64,000 bases of DNA from Piezodorus guildinii (GCA_023052935.1 CM041292.1:109789147-109853146); one strand, 5' to 3'; shown: positions 20,329-32,372, counted from the first letter of the stretch. The notes: generated by a model from the sequence alone, not told the origin. A program made the numbers and translations.

Positions 20329-20542
20329 AATTTCCCTTTTAGGGTCCCCTCAGTCCAAATGACCAAGCCCGGTCTGTTTGTATCATTTAATATTACGCTC
20401 TTACTTGACGAATAAAAACTTCACTGTGAAAGTAGGAGACGCATTTTCTGATATGAAACGTTTTCATGCAGGAGTCCCACAAGATAGTGTACTGGACCCA
20501 TTACTATTTAATACCTACACGTCAGACATACCTCAGAATGAT
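20329..20542 (+). pseudogene. Jockey RT fragment, first of two identical 214-bp copies
   Basis: This codes for an RT palm fragment: YHLILRSYLTNKNFTVKV, then AGVPQDSVLDPLLFNTYTSDIPQND. RT motif B normally reads PQGSVLGP; here both glycines are Asp, so it was already inactive. The block is identical to 20892-21105. Its left 50 bases belong to the ACTTTCACTTACCT repeat rather than to Jockey. Confidence 0.8.
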
Positions 20543-20891
20543 AACACATTTAGTTTTTTTATACCGAGCTCGCTATTATGCTATTGTAGAGACTCGACAA
20601 AGAAACTAAACAACAAATTATTTCATGGGATAACATAACTTTTATTTTCTTAGGTATGTTATCTTTTATAAGATGTTGTTTTAGAATTTATCTTTTTTCT
20701 ATAACTCAGCATGGTTTTAGATACAGTGGTATATCTTATTTTAATTCTGTAAATTTACGTGAATATATACTGATTATTTTTCATTTTTTACCTTCAAAAA
20801 TTATGATTTTAAAGTTTGATTCTTTTGCTTTGTTTTTTTAGGATTTAAATAGTTTAATATATAAGAATAATAATTTGTGGTATTATTGGTG
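20543..20891 (+). other. spacer between the two Jockey copies, with 74-bp patch
   Basis: The first 74 bases match 14241-14314. The remainder is AT-rich with no motif. An open stretch at 20656-20841 is not recognised. Confidence 0.6.
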
Positions 20892-21675
20892 AATTTCCCT
20901 TTTAGGGTCCCCTCAGTCCAAATGACCAAGCCCGGTCTGTTTGTATCATTTAATATTACGCTCTTACTTGACGAATAAAAACTTCACTGTGAAAGTAGGA
21001 GACGCATTTTCTGATATGAAACGTTTTCATGCAGGAGTCCCACAAGATAGTGTACTGGACCCATTACTATTTAATACCTACACGTCAGACATACCTCAGA
21101 ATGATCACACTTTACTTTCTACTTTTAGCATCCCAACAAAACCCAGTTCTAGCGTCTTACAACATAGACAACCTTGAAGATTTGTCTAGTTGGGCTAAAA
21201 GATGGAAAGAAAAACATTAACCAAACAAAAACAGTATTTATTATTTCACGCTCAAACATGGTGAATGTCCCAAAGTTTATATGCCTATTCCATCTTCAGA
21301 AGAAGTACGATATTTGAGATTGTACTTAGACCAAGACCCACATTAGACTGAAGAGAAAACAGCCGATTTGGGATATTATCCAGGCTACTTGACAAACGAT
21401 CAAAATTATCCAATAACACTATACCAAATACTAATCAAACCCTTATGGACATACGGAATAGAGCTATGGGGCTCTGCACCATTGTATGTAAGAAACGAAG
21501 TACTTCACAAAGAGTTGGGCTTTCAGATAAAATATAGTTTCGGATTCTGCCACACAATATTCTTAAAATTTTTACTGACTTACAACATGAACCCATCGGC
21601 CCAAACATTTAAATCCACTACTAATCCGTACAACCCACCATGACGCCTTTTGAGGCGGTGGCCTAGAGATGCTTT
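20892..21675 (+). pseudogene. Jockey-type RT fragment, longer copy
   Basis: Opens with the 214-bp block shared with 20329-20542 and then continues downstream. After DIPQND the catalytic FADD box is missing (TLLSTF runs straight into an ASQQNP-like segment), consistent with a small in-frame deletion. It goes on with YNIDNLEDLSSWAKRWKEK, LGYYPGYLTNDQN, ILIKPLWTYGIELWGSA and a truncated tail near RLLRRWPRD. Several frame changes and stops are present. It is a dead copy. Confidence 0.8.
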
Positions 21676-22080
21676 GAATTAAAGTATTATTCGAAAGGTA
21701 ACTTATTCGCTTATTGCAACTTTTTTTTTTCAGATGGCAAATACCAATTATACAAGCCAAAACGATTATAAATAAATAATATTTTAAAAGCAAATAGCAA
21801 ATCAGAAGAGCCAATATCCATTGTGGCCATTTTTACTATTTTCTTAAAAACGGCTTAAACGATTAATCTCGCTATATCGGTGTTATATTTAATCGGTTTT
21901 AATATCATGTAGGTTTTATTTTTATTGAAATAGTACGGTAGGGCTTATATGCTTGAATTGCAAGTCGAAACATACTTTTTTGTTGATTCTAAACAACTGA
22001 TCATTTCATGTTGTTAGATAAATGGGTAAATATACAAGATAAAAAAAAATAATTTAATCAGCCGAACGAAAAGAAAAAAA

Positions 22081-22081
<1 letters not shown>

Positions 22082-22149
<68 letters not shown>
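22082..22149. repeat. (TA)n microsatellite inside repeat copy a
   Basis: About 68 bases of TA dinucleotides interrupting the body of the ACTTTCACTTACCT-ended repeat. Confidence 0.9.
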
Positions 22150-22151
<2 letters not shown>

Positions 22152-22438
22152 AGGTATTTTTATCCCCCAAACGTAAGAATATTAATATAGATGTAAAAGA
22201 TACCTTGGGAAAGCTAAAGATATTAGAAAAAAATGTTATATACAAAATTGTATAAGGTAATGGAGAGTAATGAAAAGCGGATAAAATGAATGAGTGTTGT
22301 TGGTAATAATTTCTATTGTTAGATTATTTAATCTGAAACATGTATTTCCATCGAAGCAACGTAATTCCTTAACCTTTTTTAAACTTAGTTTATGAAGAAG
22401 TTTCCTTAATTTATTTTGTAACGCAGCTAAGTGAAAGT

Positions 22439-23033
22439 TGTGTGCACCAGATTTTATAAAATTTATATAAAAAATAAAAAGAAATTTATTTGCTTTCTGC
22501 CACTAAATCTTAAATAATTTGAATTGAATTGAAATCTTAAAGCTTATCAATTGATGAAAAAAAAAATATATTCCTTCTCATTATAGTTTTTTAATTTTTT
22601 CGTAATGTTTATTGAATTTGATATTATCTCTTATGTTAATCTGATTCTTTTCTACGTAGATAATTAATAAGCATAAAATTTAATAAATAAATAAAAATAG
22701 AAAGATGTGTAAATTGACGACTCAAATAAAAATGATTTCATGAGTTGATTCAGAGATAAGTACTCCACCTTTTATTTTTAAAATTAAGAGTCTGTGCAAG
22801 CGAAAAGTGGACTTTCATTTGAACAATATGCATCATTTGCAGAAACTTTTGCCGACTTGTGAAAAACGCAGCAGAATGGAATTTGATCATGCACGCCTGG
22901 CTGTTTCAATTATTATCGTTCTAGAAATTTCCCTTTAAATGTTTTTAATATTTTAACTTCAGCTTTATTCTTCGATGTTATCTATTTATTCTTCAATTGT
23001 TCTAAATAATTTGTTTGTTAATTTATTTAACTT
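22439..23033. other. AT-rich spacer
   Basis: No gene or named repeat seen. Confidence 0.45.
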
Positions 23034-23150
23034 CTCTTTATGCTACTGTGGCTTATCGGACGATATTTTGCCTATCCAGGATGTATCAGGATAGGAATCT
23101 TTAGCGAATAACTGACATGGTACAGGATCCAATTTTACGTTTAAGTATGG
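23034..23150 (+). repeat. dispersed repeat shared with 63882-64000
   Basis: TTATGCTACTGTGGCT followed by ATCGGACGATATT, then a TCAGGATAGGAATCTT-like stretch, recurs at the end of the window (ATTAGGATGGGAATCTT there). Non-coding and unclassified. Confidence 0.7.
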
Positions 23151-23316
23151 CAAAACCAAGGAATTTTAATTGCTTAAAAAAATCATTTGGAAAAATTCAT
23201 TCGAATCCTTAAATTCACGACCTTGGGTATAGAAGGCTGTAATACCTCTAAACCCTGTGGTCATCTGTATGACTCATAAATAATTTGTAATTTAATTTTA
23301 CGTTAAACATGTTATC

Positions 23317-23319
<3 letters not shown>

Positions 23320-23381
<62 letters not shown>
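23320..23381. repeat. (TA)n microsatellite
   Basis: About 60 bases of TA dinucleotides. Confidence 0.9.
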
Positions 23382-23386
<5 letters not shown>

Positions 23387-23635
23387 TATTTAGTATATTT
23401 TTTGTATTGATAATTGATAATACATCGATTGAAAATATCCTGACAGTATCTGTGGGATCTTAATTACATTGAAATATATTTGAAATTGATTTTTAATCAC
23501 AGATTAATATCTTTCAGGATAATATTTTTAGTAAATTTGCAATGTTTTAATTTAATGTAGGGTAGAAATAGTAGTATAAATAATAAAAATACAAGTGTAT
23601 ACTGATTACATTACATTTATGATTACATTTACACG

Positions 23636-23948
23636 GGGGAGCGGCGTGGTCTAGTGGATAGAGCGCTAGTCTGCTGTGCTCCGGGTCCTGGGTTCGAATC
23701 CGGCTGTGGCGGAATATTATTTATTCTGTTAATTCGGTCGGGGGGCGACCCTAGGGTATGGAGACCCTCCTGGGGCAGACCCAGCCTCTATAAATTGGGT
23801 ACCCAAATTAATTGGGGGAAAACCTGGCGGCTGAGCGTGATCAAGGCCTAATCACCTCATTGTACTGCCGTTGGCCTAGAAACAGTACGAATCTCTATAT
23901 GTACTGAGCCCAAGACCCTTCATGGGTTGTAGTGGTACAGGTTTTTTT
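23636..23948 (+). mobile_element. tRNA-derived SINE, copy 1
   Basis: The head resembles a tRNA gene, with an A box TGGTCTAGTGG (23647) and a B box GGTTCGAATCC (23691-23701), the internal RNA polymerase III promoter. A unique body of about 230 bases follows (AATATTATTTATTCTGTTA..., GGCTGAGCGTGATCA...), ending in a T run near 23941-23948. A second diverged copy is at 56450-56743. The long shared body shows this is a SINE and not a tRNA gene. Transposition would depend on a LINE reverse transcriptase. Confidence 0.88.
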
Positions 23949-24160
23949 ACCACAATATTTATGGAATCAAAAAATAAAATAGTAATAATAAAAATGAAAA
24001 TGTATTAATAAATAAATTAAAAGGAAACAAGAATATATGATAAGAAAAAAATGTTTGTTTGTTAGTTTCATTTGTTTGATCTCATATAATTGTGCTGTAC
24101 TTTATAAAAAAAATCTTTTTAACTTAAAGCTTTTATCCAAAATTTTGTGTATTGTGGACT

Positions 24161-24197
<37 letters not shown>

Positions 24198-24744
24198 ATA
24201 TATATATATTATATATATATATATATATATGTATATGTTTTATTATTTTTTTAATGTACATATTTATTAATTTCATACTCTTAGATTAATTAAAAAAAAC
24301 TAATGGTGAAAACCTAATTTAAACTAAAATACTTCCGATTGTATATTGGCCTCAGAGCTACACAAAGAAATTCCAAAAGTGTTTTTTTTTTTTTTTTTCC
24401 TTAGCCCCTTATTTTTTCTTCTAAGCTCCTGCAATGTTGGTAAGTTCTCTTTTTTCTGCAATCGTGCATTTTAAGGAGTTCCAACTCTTTAACGTAACTT
24501 CTGGAGAGTAATAACATTATGAACAATAATTCAGGTGATGGGGCTCACCTTCTAGTTTGTTTCCGCCTTACAACTAAAACTTAAACTAATTTATTTATTT
24601 GTTGAGTTTCTGCCATCGCTGAGGTATTCCTGGGGGTTTCAGTTGATTAAAAATAGGATAATTTACAAATTTCGTTGATTCGAAAAACTTTCAATTCCTC
24701 TCACTCATAAATTTTTTTATTGTTGGTATTTTCATCTCTTCATG
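23949..24744. other. AT-rich spacer with (TA)n at 24163-24232
   Basis: No gene seen. Interrupted (TA)n at 24163-24232 and a T run at 24381-24399. Confidence 0.5.
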
Positions 24745-25185
24745 TAATTTCTTTGTTTTTACTCTTTGGAATATCGTCCCTTTTGCGACTCTTCTTAGAA
24801 TGCCGTTTGAAATGCCTGGACATTCTTTTCCGTTGATTTCGCTACGTGTGGAAAAAGTTGTGAGCCATACAACAGTGACGGACGAAGAATTGTTTTGTAT
24901 ATCATCGCTTTTAGTCGGAGATATATACTCGGAGATGAAATCTTAACCATTTGATCTTAACCATTGCCTAAACATTTTTCGCCTTACAGATTTAATTTTT
25001 TTAGAAAAGTGGACTGAAAATTTTAAGTGTCTGTCGAACGTGATTCCAAGATATACAATATTTTTAGACAGTTTAATTTGGGAATTATTGAGATTAAATC
25101 CTGAAGGAAGTTTCTTCTTACCTTTCTGGAACGAATAAACAATAGCCTTTGTTTATTTATCAAAGTCGTCAAATTTGTTTAGCCT
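24745..25185 (-). pseudogene. non-LTR RT fragment
   Basis: The minus strand in broken frames gives KAIVYSFQKGKKKLPSGFNLN, then IVYLGITFDRHLKFSVHF, the thumb region of a LINE RT (YLGI-D--L-F--H). A later part lies near FRQWLRSNG and KECPGISNGILRR. Frameshifts and a short tandem duplication (ATCTTAACCATT, 24941-24967) break it. The clade is probably Jockey/R1-like. Confidence 0.6.
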
Positions 25186-26262
25186 CTGTGATCATAGTTG
25201 CTTAGCTAGACTTCCCGGGAAGAAGTAGTTACCTTGTAAATTACGAATAGATGAAGGATGACAGAGCAAAGAGATAATGTATGGCAAATTGACTGCTTCT
25301 ATTACGAATGCAAGAGGAAAATGTGTACATTTTAACAAAGTAATTTCAACTTTTATCTAATTAAAAGTTGCTCGAAAATAGTTATTGTATGGAGGTAGTT
25401 TGCTTATGGAAGCAATTCAATGAAGGTGTCAGCACCTATCCAGAACTCTGGGGTAGTTGACCTGTGTTAGGCAGTGAAAAGTGCCTAGTTTTTATTCTAT
25501 CTAGTGGTTTTCAAATGAACCGAATTGATATGAGTATAAATTAGGTTGGTAACTTGCTATCTCTCTTCATACTCAGGTAGAGTTAAGTTAAACAAAAATT
25601 AAATTCAAGTATATTTTCTGTGATCATTATTTATTTTAGGACTTGATTCTAGATATTGAATGAATTTTTCTTCTATGATATCTGAATCGTTTATGTTAGA
25701 AAAAAATGGGGTTCATCCATACTTTTTATTTCTTAAAAAAAATTAATTATTTAACAAAACATACTGATTAGTTTCTCGACTTTTTAAGTCGAAACTAATA
25801 CTGAGACTGTGAATCTATGGAGTAGTGAACTATGGGACAGTATTGGCTGGTCCATTAGTATGCTGGCGACGGATCGTTGATACTTCCAAAAACAGCTAGA
25901 TAAAAAAAGTGTTAAATGGTAGACATTGTTATTCCAAGAGGAAAGCCATCGCGGATGTGACAGACCAGTTGCAGTTCTATATAAATTCTTGGAGACGATC
26001 CAGCCTCCTCATCCTGCATCCCCCACATCTCCTTTGTGTCCAATTTTGGATGGAAACATCTTTTGTTACTCTGTGTTATCTAAAATTTCATTTATTAAAT
26101 AAAAAATCTTCTCATTTGTTTCGTACAATGTCTTTTAAACAATTAAAAAATTAATGGATGCCTAAAAGACCTGTCAATTTTTATCGGATAGTACTGTTTT
26201 AACTTATTTATGATTCACAATCATGACATTACAAATTCAGATCCTATTTTCTTTTTAATGTT
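25186..26262. other. spacer, no gene recognised
   Basis: Mixed composition. The open frame at 25909-26154 has no motif and no supporting signal. Nothing else identified. Confidence 0.45.
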
Positions 26263-27215
26263 ATTAATATAAATTTTAAATTACAGTGTAACACGATGTG
26301 AAAAAAATTGTTGCGAGCAAAACACGACTTTCATTTACCTCAGTTGTTTAAATCATCTTAATAACTTAAATAAAGTTGAAAGAAACCGTTAAAAATGTTT
26401 TTTTCTCTTTTCTCCTTTAGTTAGTTATCAAATTCATTCAACATGTATATTTAGCCTTTTCATATCAATACTAGAGAGGTGATATGGTTATTTTTATAGA
26501 ATACTCAAAATCAAAGCTAATTTAGAGGAAGACATTTTAAAAGATCAGCATTAAAGCTATTCAGACTATTCAATCAGAATGAAACCTACCAGATATTAAA
26601 GTTCACTTCGATAAAGCGAGTTTAATGAAAATCGTTCGAACAGTTTTTGAGAAAATCATAATAAGCTGCAAAATGCATAGTATAAAGTGGCTTTTATGGT
26701 TCGCTGATTTCGTTAAAATTTTGATGTTACATCTCAGACATATGCACTTCTGAAATATGAAATTTCAGTTTTAATAAAACTTTTTGTTTAGGAACTAGAC
26801 TAAACACACACACGCGCGCGCGCGCGCGCACACACACGGACATATTCACACACCGATCTTTTCTGCGGGACTTAAGGGACCCTAAAACGTATATTTCCGA
26901 GTAAAACTCGAACTCTAAAATTATTTTGCTATATTTCATATGTATAAGTTGAGTGAAAGTAAAAATAATAATTGCTAATTTAAAATATTTATGTTTATAC
27001 TTAATACCTACTAATAAAAATATCTATGAGTTACTCCGGTAAATTAGCATTTATTTAGCGCCCCATTATCAAAATCGGGGGACAAAAATAGGAATAAATA
27101 TCATAAAAACTGCTTCTAGAAATGCACCTTTTTGTGCTTAAAATTTCATAAACTTGTAATTCTCAATTTGAATAACTGTTGTGTACACTACTCCTACAAA
27201 TCTATAACAGTCATT
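26263..27215. repeat. 0.95-kb block duplicated at 29842-30795 (contains repeat copy b)
   Basis: This block and 29842-30795 are in the same orientation and about 97% identical by eye over roughly 950 bases. Both start at TTAATATAAA and end at a shared TCATT. The ACTTTCACTTACCT-ended repeat occupies 26327-26960 in minus orientation. The rest (26961-27215, with GCGCCCCATTATCAAAATCG) occurs only in these two copies. A CA/CG simple repeat lies at 26811-26838. No functional ORF. Confidence 0.85.
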
Positions 27216-27304
27216 TATGTGTTATATGTGCTGATGTTATTATTACATGTTTTTAACCAATAAAATTCAGATTTTCCAATATAGTTGCTAAAATCTATAT
27301 TAAA

Positions 27305-27373
<69 letters not shown>

Positions 27374-27838
27374 TTCAAAAGATGGATTATACTTAATTTT
27401 TCTGATTAGCTGACAAATGTTCCATTATAGCAGTCAGAAAAAAAAAAAAAAGTTTATTTTGTCTAATCTTAATTATCCGAGTACTTTTATCGCAAAAACA
27501 AAGTATGTGTGCCATTAATTTTTATGATGCGATGGGTCTATAAAAAAAAAACCTTCTAAGATAGGATAGGATGGGACCGTTACGCAACCGTATTTCTTTC
27601 GAAGGGGCAGTAGCACTCATACAAAAGGGCCCGCACCTATGCAAGAAACAAAAAAAAGGTGGCTGGAAGAAAGAAAGGATTCGCTTAAGAAAAGAGGCAC
27701 CTGTCCTCTGTTTGCGGAACCTACTCCCTCACCTCTTACACTTTCCTGTCTCCTTATAATGTTGCATATTTTTTTTATTTATTCTACAATTTTATCAGAG
27801 CATGTAAGAGACCTAATGGCTCTTTATAAAACCTATTA
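27216..27838. other. spacer with (TA)n at 27307-27373
   Basis: A (TA)n run at 27307-27373. A GC-balanced patch at 27571-27760 has two overlapping open frames without recognisable motifs. Confidence 0.5.
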
Positions 27839-28040
27839 GCGAAAAATCTGTTGCGGGCAACACACGACTTTCACTTACCTCCATTTTATGAATCGATTAA
27901 AGAATTTTCAAATTTATAGATAAAAATGAGTGAAACCATTAAACAATTAATTAAATTAAATTTCTATAGAAACGTTTTATTAAAAAATGTATTATAGTAT
28001 TATCTAAAATAATCAGTTAGTTTTCCAGTTATATTCAGTG
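27839..28040 (-). repeat. ACTTTCACTTACCT-ended repeat, truncated copy f
   Basis: AATCTGTTGCGGGCAACACACG followed by the ACTTTCACTTACCT end (27867) matches copies b, c and d. The copy stops after about 190 bases where the Tc1 fragment begins. Confidence 0.75.
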
Positions 28041-28059
28041 CAACATCGCTGAAGCTGTG

Positions 28060-28545
28060 AGTTACACAGGTGGGTCTGTTATAGTGTGGGGAGATATCAC
28101 ATCACAAGCGAGGACGGACCTTCACGTGTTCAACAGATCGTCCCTCAATGCAATTTCGTACATTACGGACGTTCTAGAGGAATATGTGATGCCTTTTAAG
28201 CCTTTAATCGGCGATAATTTTCGCCTAATGCATGATAATGCCCGGCCACACACAGCAAATGTAGTGAGATAGTTCCTGGATGAGGTCGGCATTCGTACTC
28301 TGCGGTGGCCAGCTCGAAGTCCAGACCTTAATCCTATAGAACAGCTATGGGACCAGTTAGGGAGGTGTGTCCGACGTAGGCCAAACCCTCCAGCTACCCT
28401 ACAGGACCTCAGGATAGTGCTAGTGGAAGAGTGGGAGGCCATATCGCAGAACGGGTAGCTATCCTCATTCGAAGTATGCCTGGGAGGATTGAATCAGTCA
28501 TCAGAGGAGGGAATACCCGGTATTGGGGACGCATTTTTTTGGTTT
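28060..28545 (+). pseudogene. Tc1-like transposase, C-terminal fragment
   Basis: This codes for the C-terminal half of a Tc1/mariner transposase: GGSVIVWGDI, LMHDNARPHTA (second catalytic Asp), WPARSPDLNPIEQLWD (Glu at the DD34E spacing). An in-frame TAG at 28270-28272 lies between these two residues. The frame is lost near 28450, although the usual tail (a SVIRGGN-like segment) can still be read in another frame up to about 28545. The N-terminal DNA-binding domain and first catalytic Asp are missing and no inverted terminal repeats were found. It is a dead remnant. Confidence 0.88.
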
Positions 28546-29841
28546 AATTAAAGTTTAAAAATGTAAAGAAGTTAATTTTTATTTTTATGATATTTCTTTT
28601 TTTCTCAATTTTCCTTGTGTATTTTAGAAGCACATAGTATATACTATGCTAACAAAAAAATTGCGAGATTAGTTTTAGTCTAACAAAAAGATATTTGCAA
28701 AAATCTAGGTGCGTCGGTTTTTTTTTTATCGCTCTAGTGTAGTTACAAATTAATCATAACATTTTTTTAGTTTTTTCATCTATTCGTCGTTAAAGCCCCC
28801 TTATGAACCAGATACATTAAATTTGATCACCTAATTTTCTATTTTTCTTACTCTGATTAATTCAAGTGTTGTTTTATTTATTTATTTTTAGATGATAGAA
28901 CCGTTTTCCTTAGAGTGGATTTATTTAATTACGAAGTTTTAACTTAATGCTAATTGTCGTTGATTATTTGGGAACACCGAAAGTTTTTAATAGCTTTGAG
29001 CTTAAATAATTTGTTATGAATACAAAATTGCTTGATGAAATACCTTGGTTAGCGAAGTTTATTTTGGGGAAATTAATAATTTAAAAATGTGTTCATGATT
29101 CGTGTTTTTTTTTTTTTTTTGTTTTTTTCATTATTCGCATATACATGTCATTAATAGTTTTCAAGGATAAGATCAAAATAACACCAAAATGTGATGTTAT
29201 TTATATTAAAAAAGATTGCCTCAAGTAATCGGTAGTATGTGTTCACATATAATTTCGTTATTAGACATTTTATTTTTAGTTTATGTCAATTTATTTTTTA
29301 GCCTGTTATATTTTAACTGTTATATGCAGAATATACAATTTAGTATTTACAGAGAAAAAAATGACTGGTTTTAAATAATATTTTATTATTGTTCAACAAT
29401 GGATTTCAAACGTTATATGTTAAATCCTTGCCAAGAAAAATTAATAAATAAAATTATGATGTAAGTTCTCTCTTACTCCCAGTACTTAGATATGATCACA
29501 ATTAAATACTAAGCATTTAAGTCTAATGAGATACATTACTCTCCTATGATACATTTTCTTAATAATAGCCACATAATAATTTAATTCAAATGTTTTCTAC
29601 AATAGACAAAGCACTTGCTAATAAACATAGAAACATTTATGGATAAGTTTCTGTTATTGCCCAACCAAGATCTATACTTTCAATAGAAGTTATATTGTAC
29701 AAATAATGTGATAGAAAAATAAGCAATAGTTATTCCATGATAATTATTTATTAAAAAAAAAAAAAAAAAGTGCGAACTTTTAATGACCTTTCTCCGTTAG
29801 AACTAAATTTAAATAATACAATTTATCTGGAAAATATAAAT
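28546..29841. other. AT-rich spacer
   Basis: No gene or named repeat seen. T run at 29107-29130 and A run at 29753-29769. Confidence 0.45.
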
Positions 29842-30795
29842 ATTAATATAAAATTTTAAATTACAGTATAACACGATGGGAAAAAATTTGTTGCGAGCAA
29901 AACACGACTTTCACTTACCTCAGTTGTTTAAATCATCTTAAGAACTTAAATAAAGTTAAAAGAAACCGTTAAAAATGTTTTTTTCTCTTTTCTCCTTTAG
30001 TTAGTTATCAAATTCGTTCAACATGTATATTTAGCCTTTTCATATCAATACTAGAGAGGTGATATGGTTATTTTTATAGAATCCTCAAAATCAAAGCTAA
30101 TTTAGAGGAAGAAATTTTAAAAGATCAGCATTAAAGCCCTGTCAGACTATTCAATCAGAATGAAACCTACCTGATATTAAAGTTCACTTCGATATATCGA
30201 GTTTAATCAAAACCGTTCGAACAGTTTTTGAGAAAATCATAAAAAGGTGCAAAATAGAAGTATAAAGTGGCTTTTATGGTTCGCTGATTTTGTTAAAAAT
30301 GTTGATGTTACATCTCAGACATATGCGCTTCTGTAATATGAAATTTCAGTTTTAATAAAACTTTTTGTTTAGGAACTAGACTAAACACACACACGCGCGC
30401 GCGCACACACACACACACAGACATATTCACACACCGATCTTTCCTGCGGGACTTAGGGGACCCTAAAACGTATATTTCCGAGTAAAACTCGAACTCTAAA
30501 ATTATTTCGCTATATTTCATATGTATAAGTTGAGTGAAAGTAAAAATAATAATTGCTAATTTAAAATATTTATTTTATACTTAATACCTACTAATAAAAA
30601 TATCTATGAGTTACTCCGGTAAATTAGCATTTATTTAGCGCCCCATTATCAAAATCGGGGGACAAAAATAGGAATAAATATCATAAAAACTGCTTCTAGA
30701 AATGCACCTTTTTGTGCTTAAAATTTCATAAACTTGTAATTCTCAATTTGAATAACTGTTGTGTACACTACTCCTACAAATCTATAACAATCATT
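29842..30795. repeat. 0.95-kb block, second copy (contains repeat copy c)
   Basis: Partner of 26263-27215. The ACTTTCACTTACCT-ended repeat spans 29907-30541 in minus orientation, ending AAGTTGAGTGAAAGT. The CA/CG microsatellite (30386-30419) differs in length from the first copy, as do a few scattered bases. Confidence 0.85.
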
Positions 30796-31510
30796 CCTGT
30801 GTTCAGTTTATTTCATAAGGATGAATTTTGAAAACTTAAATATTTGAGTTTTACTGTTACTCGAATTCTAACTATTTTTAAAATAAATTTGAAAAAGAGT
30901 TATTTGTTTCGTAATTCAGACTTAATAAACCGTTTTAGTGTTTTATTTACATGTTTCGTCACTTCTGTAAATAGTAGCGTTTACCTAAATAACAAAAATT
31001 GCGCAATATGAATCTTCGTGAGTATTGTTATATAAGATAGAGCTGTGAAATCTGTTGTTGAAGGATCATTTGTACAGGCGCTGATATCTCGGCCAATCAT
31101 TCTCCTTATTAAGGTGGTTTATGATGAATGTTTTCGTTTACTCATTATTCGAGGGTTAAGTAAACTTTTTTAGTTCAATACCTTTAATGATTAATACATT
31201 TTAGACTCATATTAGAACTATTAGATAGTCAATATTTTACAAATAAATACTTGTAAATTAATTCTTCATTTTTATTTTTTTAATGTATTTTTGGTGTAAT
31301 TAGTTATATTTCTTTGATGCGAACCATGTTAACGAAACTATTTTAACTCAGTTAATATATTATAAACGTTTTATCGTGTTATAGTTCAGCTAAGAAAAAA
31401 AGGCATCTATTACAGTGTTACTGCATTGCATAAGACGGATGATGCCTTACAGTTAGTAAAAAAAAAACAACCTATATATAAGCATTGCAGATTTATTTTT
31501 CCTTTATTCT
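30796..31510. other. AT-rich spacer
   Basis: No gene or named repeat seen. Confidence 0.45.
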
Positions 31511-31515
31511 TTTTT

Positions 31516-31549
31516 ACTTTCACTTACCTATATATGATATATATTATAT

Positions 31550-31612
<63 letters not shown>

Positions 31613-32372
31613 ACGGAAAGTATTACGATCGTGAAAATTTTCTAATTCCAGTTTTCACCGGAAATACACGTTTTAGGGTCATATGAATCCAAATGACCAT
31701 GTCCCACAAAAAGGTGTGTGTGTGGTAAGTCTAGTGCAAAAACTAAAAGGCGTGCGAAACTGAAATTTTATATTTAAGACAATTTTTTTATCAAAATCAG
31801 CTAACTAGAAGAGCCACTTTATACAATGTAATTCGCACCTTTTTACGATTTTCTTAAAAACGGCTCTAACGATTTTCATTAAACTATATAGATGTAAAAA
31901 TTAAGGGACTTTGATACGATGTAAGTTTCATTTTCATTGAAATAGTCTGACAGGGCTTAAATCCTGATGTTTTAAATTTTCTTCCTCTAAATTTTGTAGA
32001 TTTCAAAAATCAGGCACGTCATCTTATTAGGATTGATAAATAACTGCTAAATATGTAAATGAAGCGAATTTGATATACGACTGAATGCAATTTTTGTGTT
32101 TTTGAACATAAGAATAGGAATATAGATGTATAATATACCGTTGGGTAGCTAAATATTTTAGAAAAAATATTATCTAATACACGGAATTGTAACGTTTAAT
32201 GGTGAGTGGTAAAAGACTGATAAAACTAACCGATTTCGTAGATAAAAATCTAATAGATTATTTAATAAAACATGTTTCTATTCAATTTAATTAATTATTT
32301 TACAATTTATTTTAATCTCTAGCTGTATTTAAAAATTCTTAAATTGGTTTTATCAACGGAGGTAAGTGAAGA
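31516..32372 (+). mobile_element. ACTTTCACTTACCT-ended repeat, fullest copy (d)
   Basis: Opens ACTTTCACTTACCTATA and ends with an imperfect complement of that (GGAGGTAAGTGAAGAT, followed by a GTGTTGCCCGCACCAGA tail). This suggests inverted termini of about 14 bases. A (TA)n run fills 31539-31609. The body (ATTACGATCGTGAAAAT..., ACGTTTTAGGGTCATATG..., AAAACGGCTCTAACGATTTTCATTAAA...) is shared with the other copies. No ORF. It could be a MITE, or a non-autonomous retroelement sharing a LINE 3' tail. Confidence 0.7.

Larger units (their letters stand above)
20222..22438 (+). repeat. ACTTTCACTTACCT-ended repeat (copy a), interrupted by Jockey DNA
   Basis: The left edge (ACTTTTCTCTTGTATAAAT, 20222) and the AGTATTGCGATCG...TTTTAGGGTCCCCTCAG part (20296-20352) match the starts of copies d (31516) and e (58041). 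The right part (21825-22438: AAAACGGCTTAAACGAT..., ending CTAAGTGAAAGT) matches their ends. Between them lie Jockey-derived duplications and a (TA)n run at 22082-22149. Either Jockey DNA was inserted into the repeat or the two were joined by rearrangement. Confidence 0.6.

Noticed and set aside
23641..23712. tRNA gene
   Set aside because: Good A and B boxes are present, but the sequence continues into a body shared with 56450-56743, so it is a SINE head.
28122..28442. Minus-strand frame opposite the Tc1 fragment
   Set aside because: The plus strand shows clear transposase motifs; the minus frame is a shadow.
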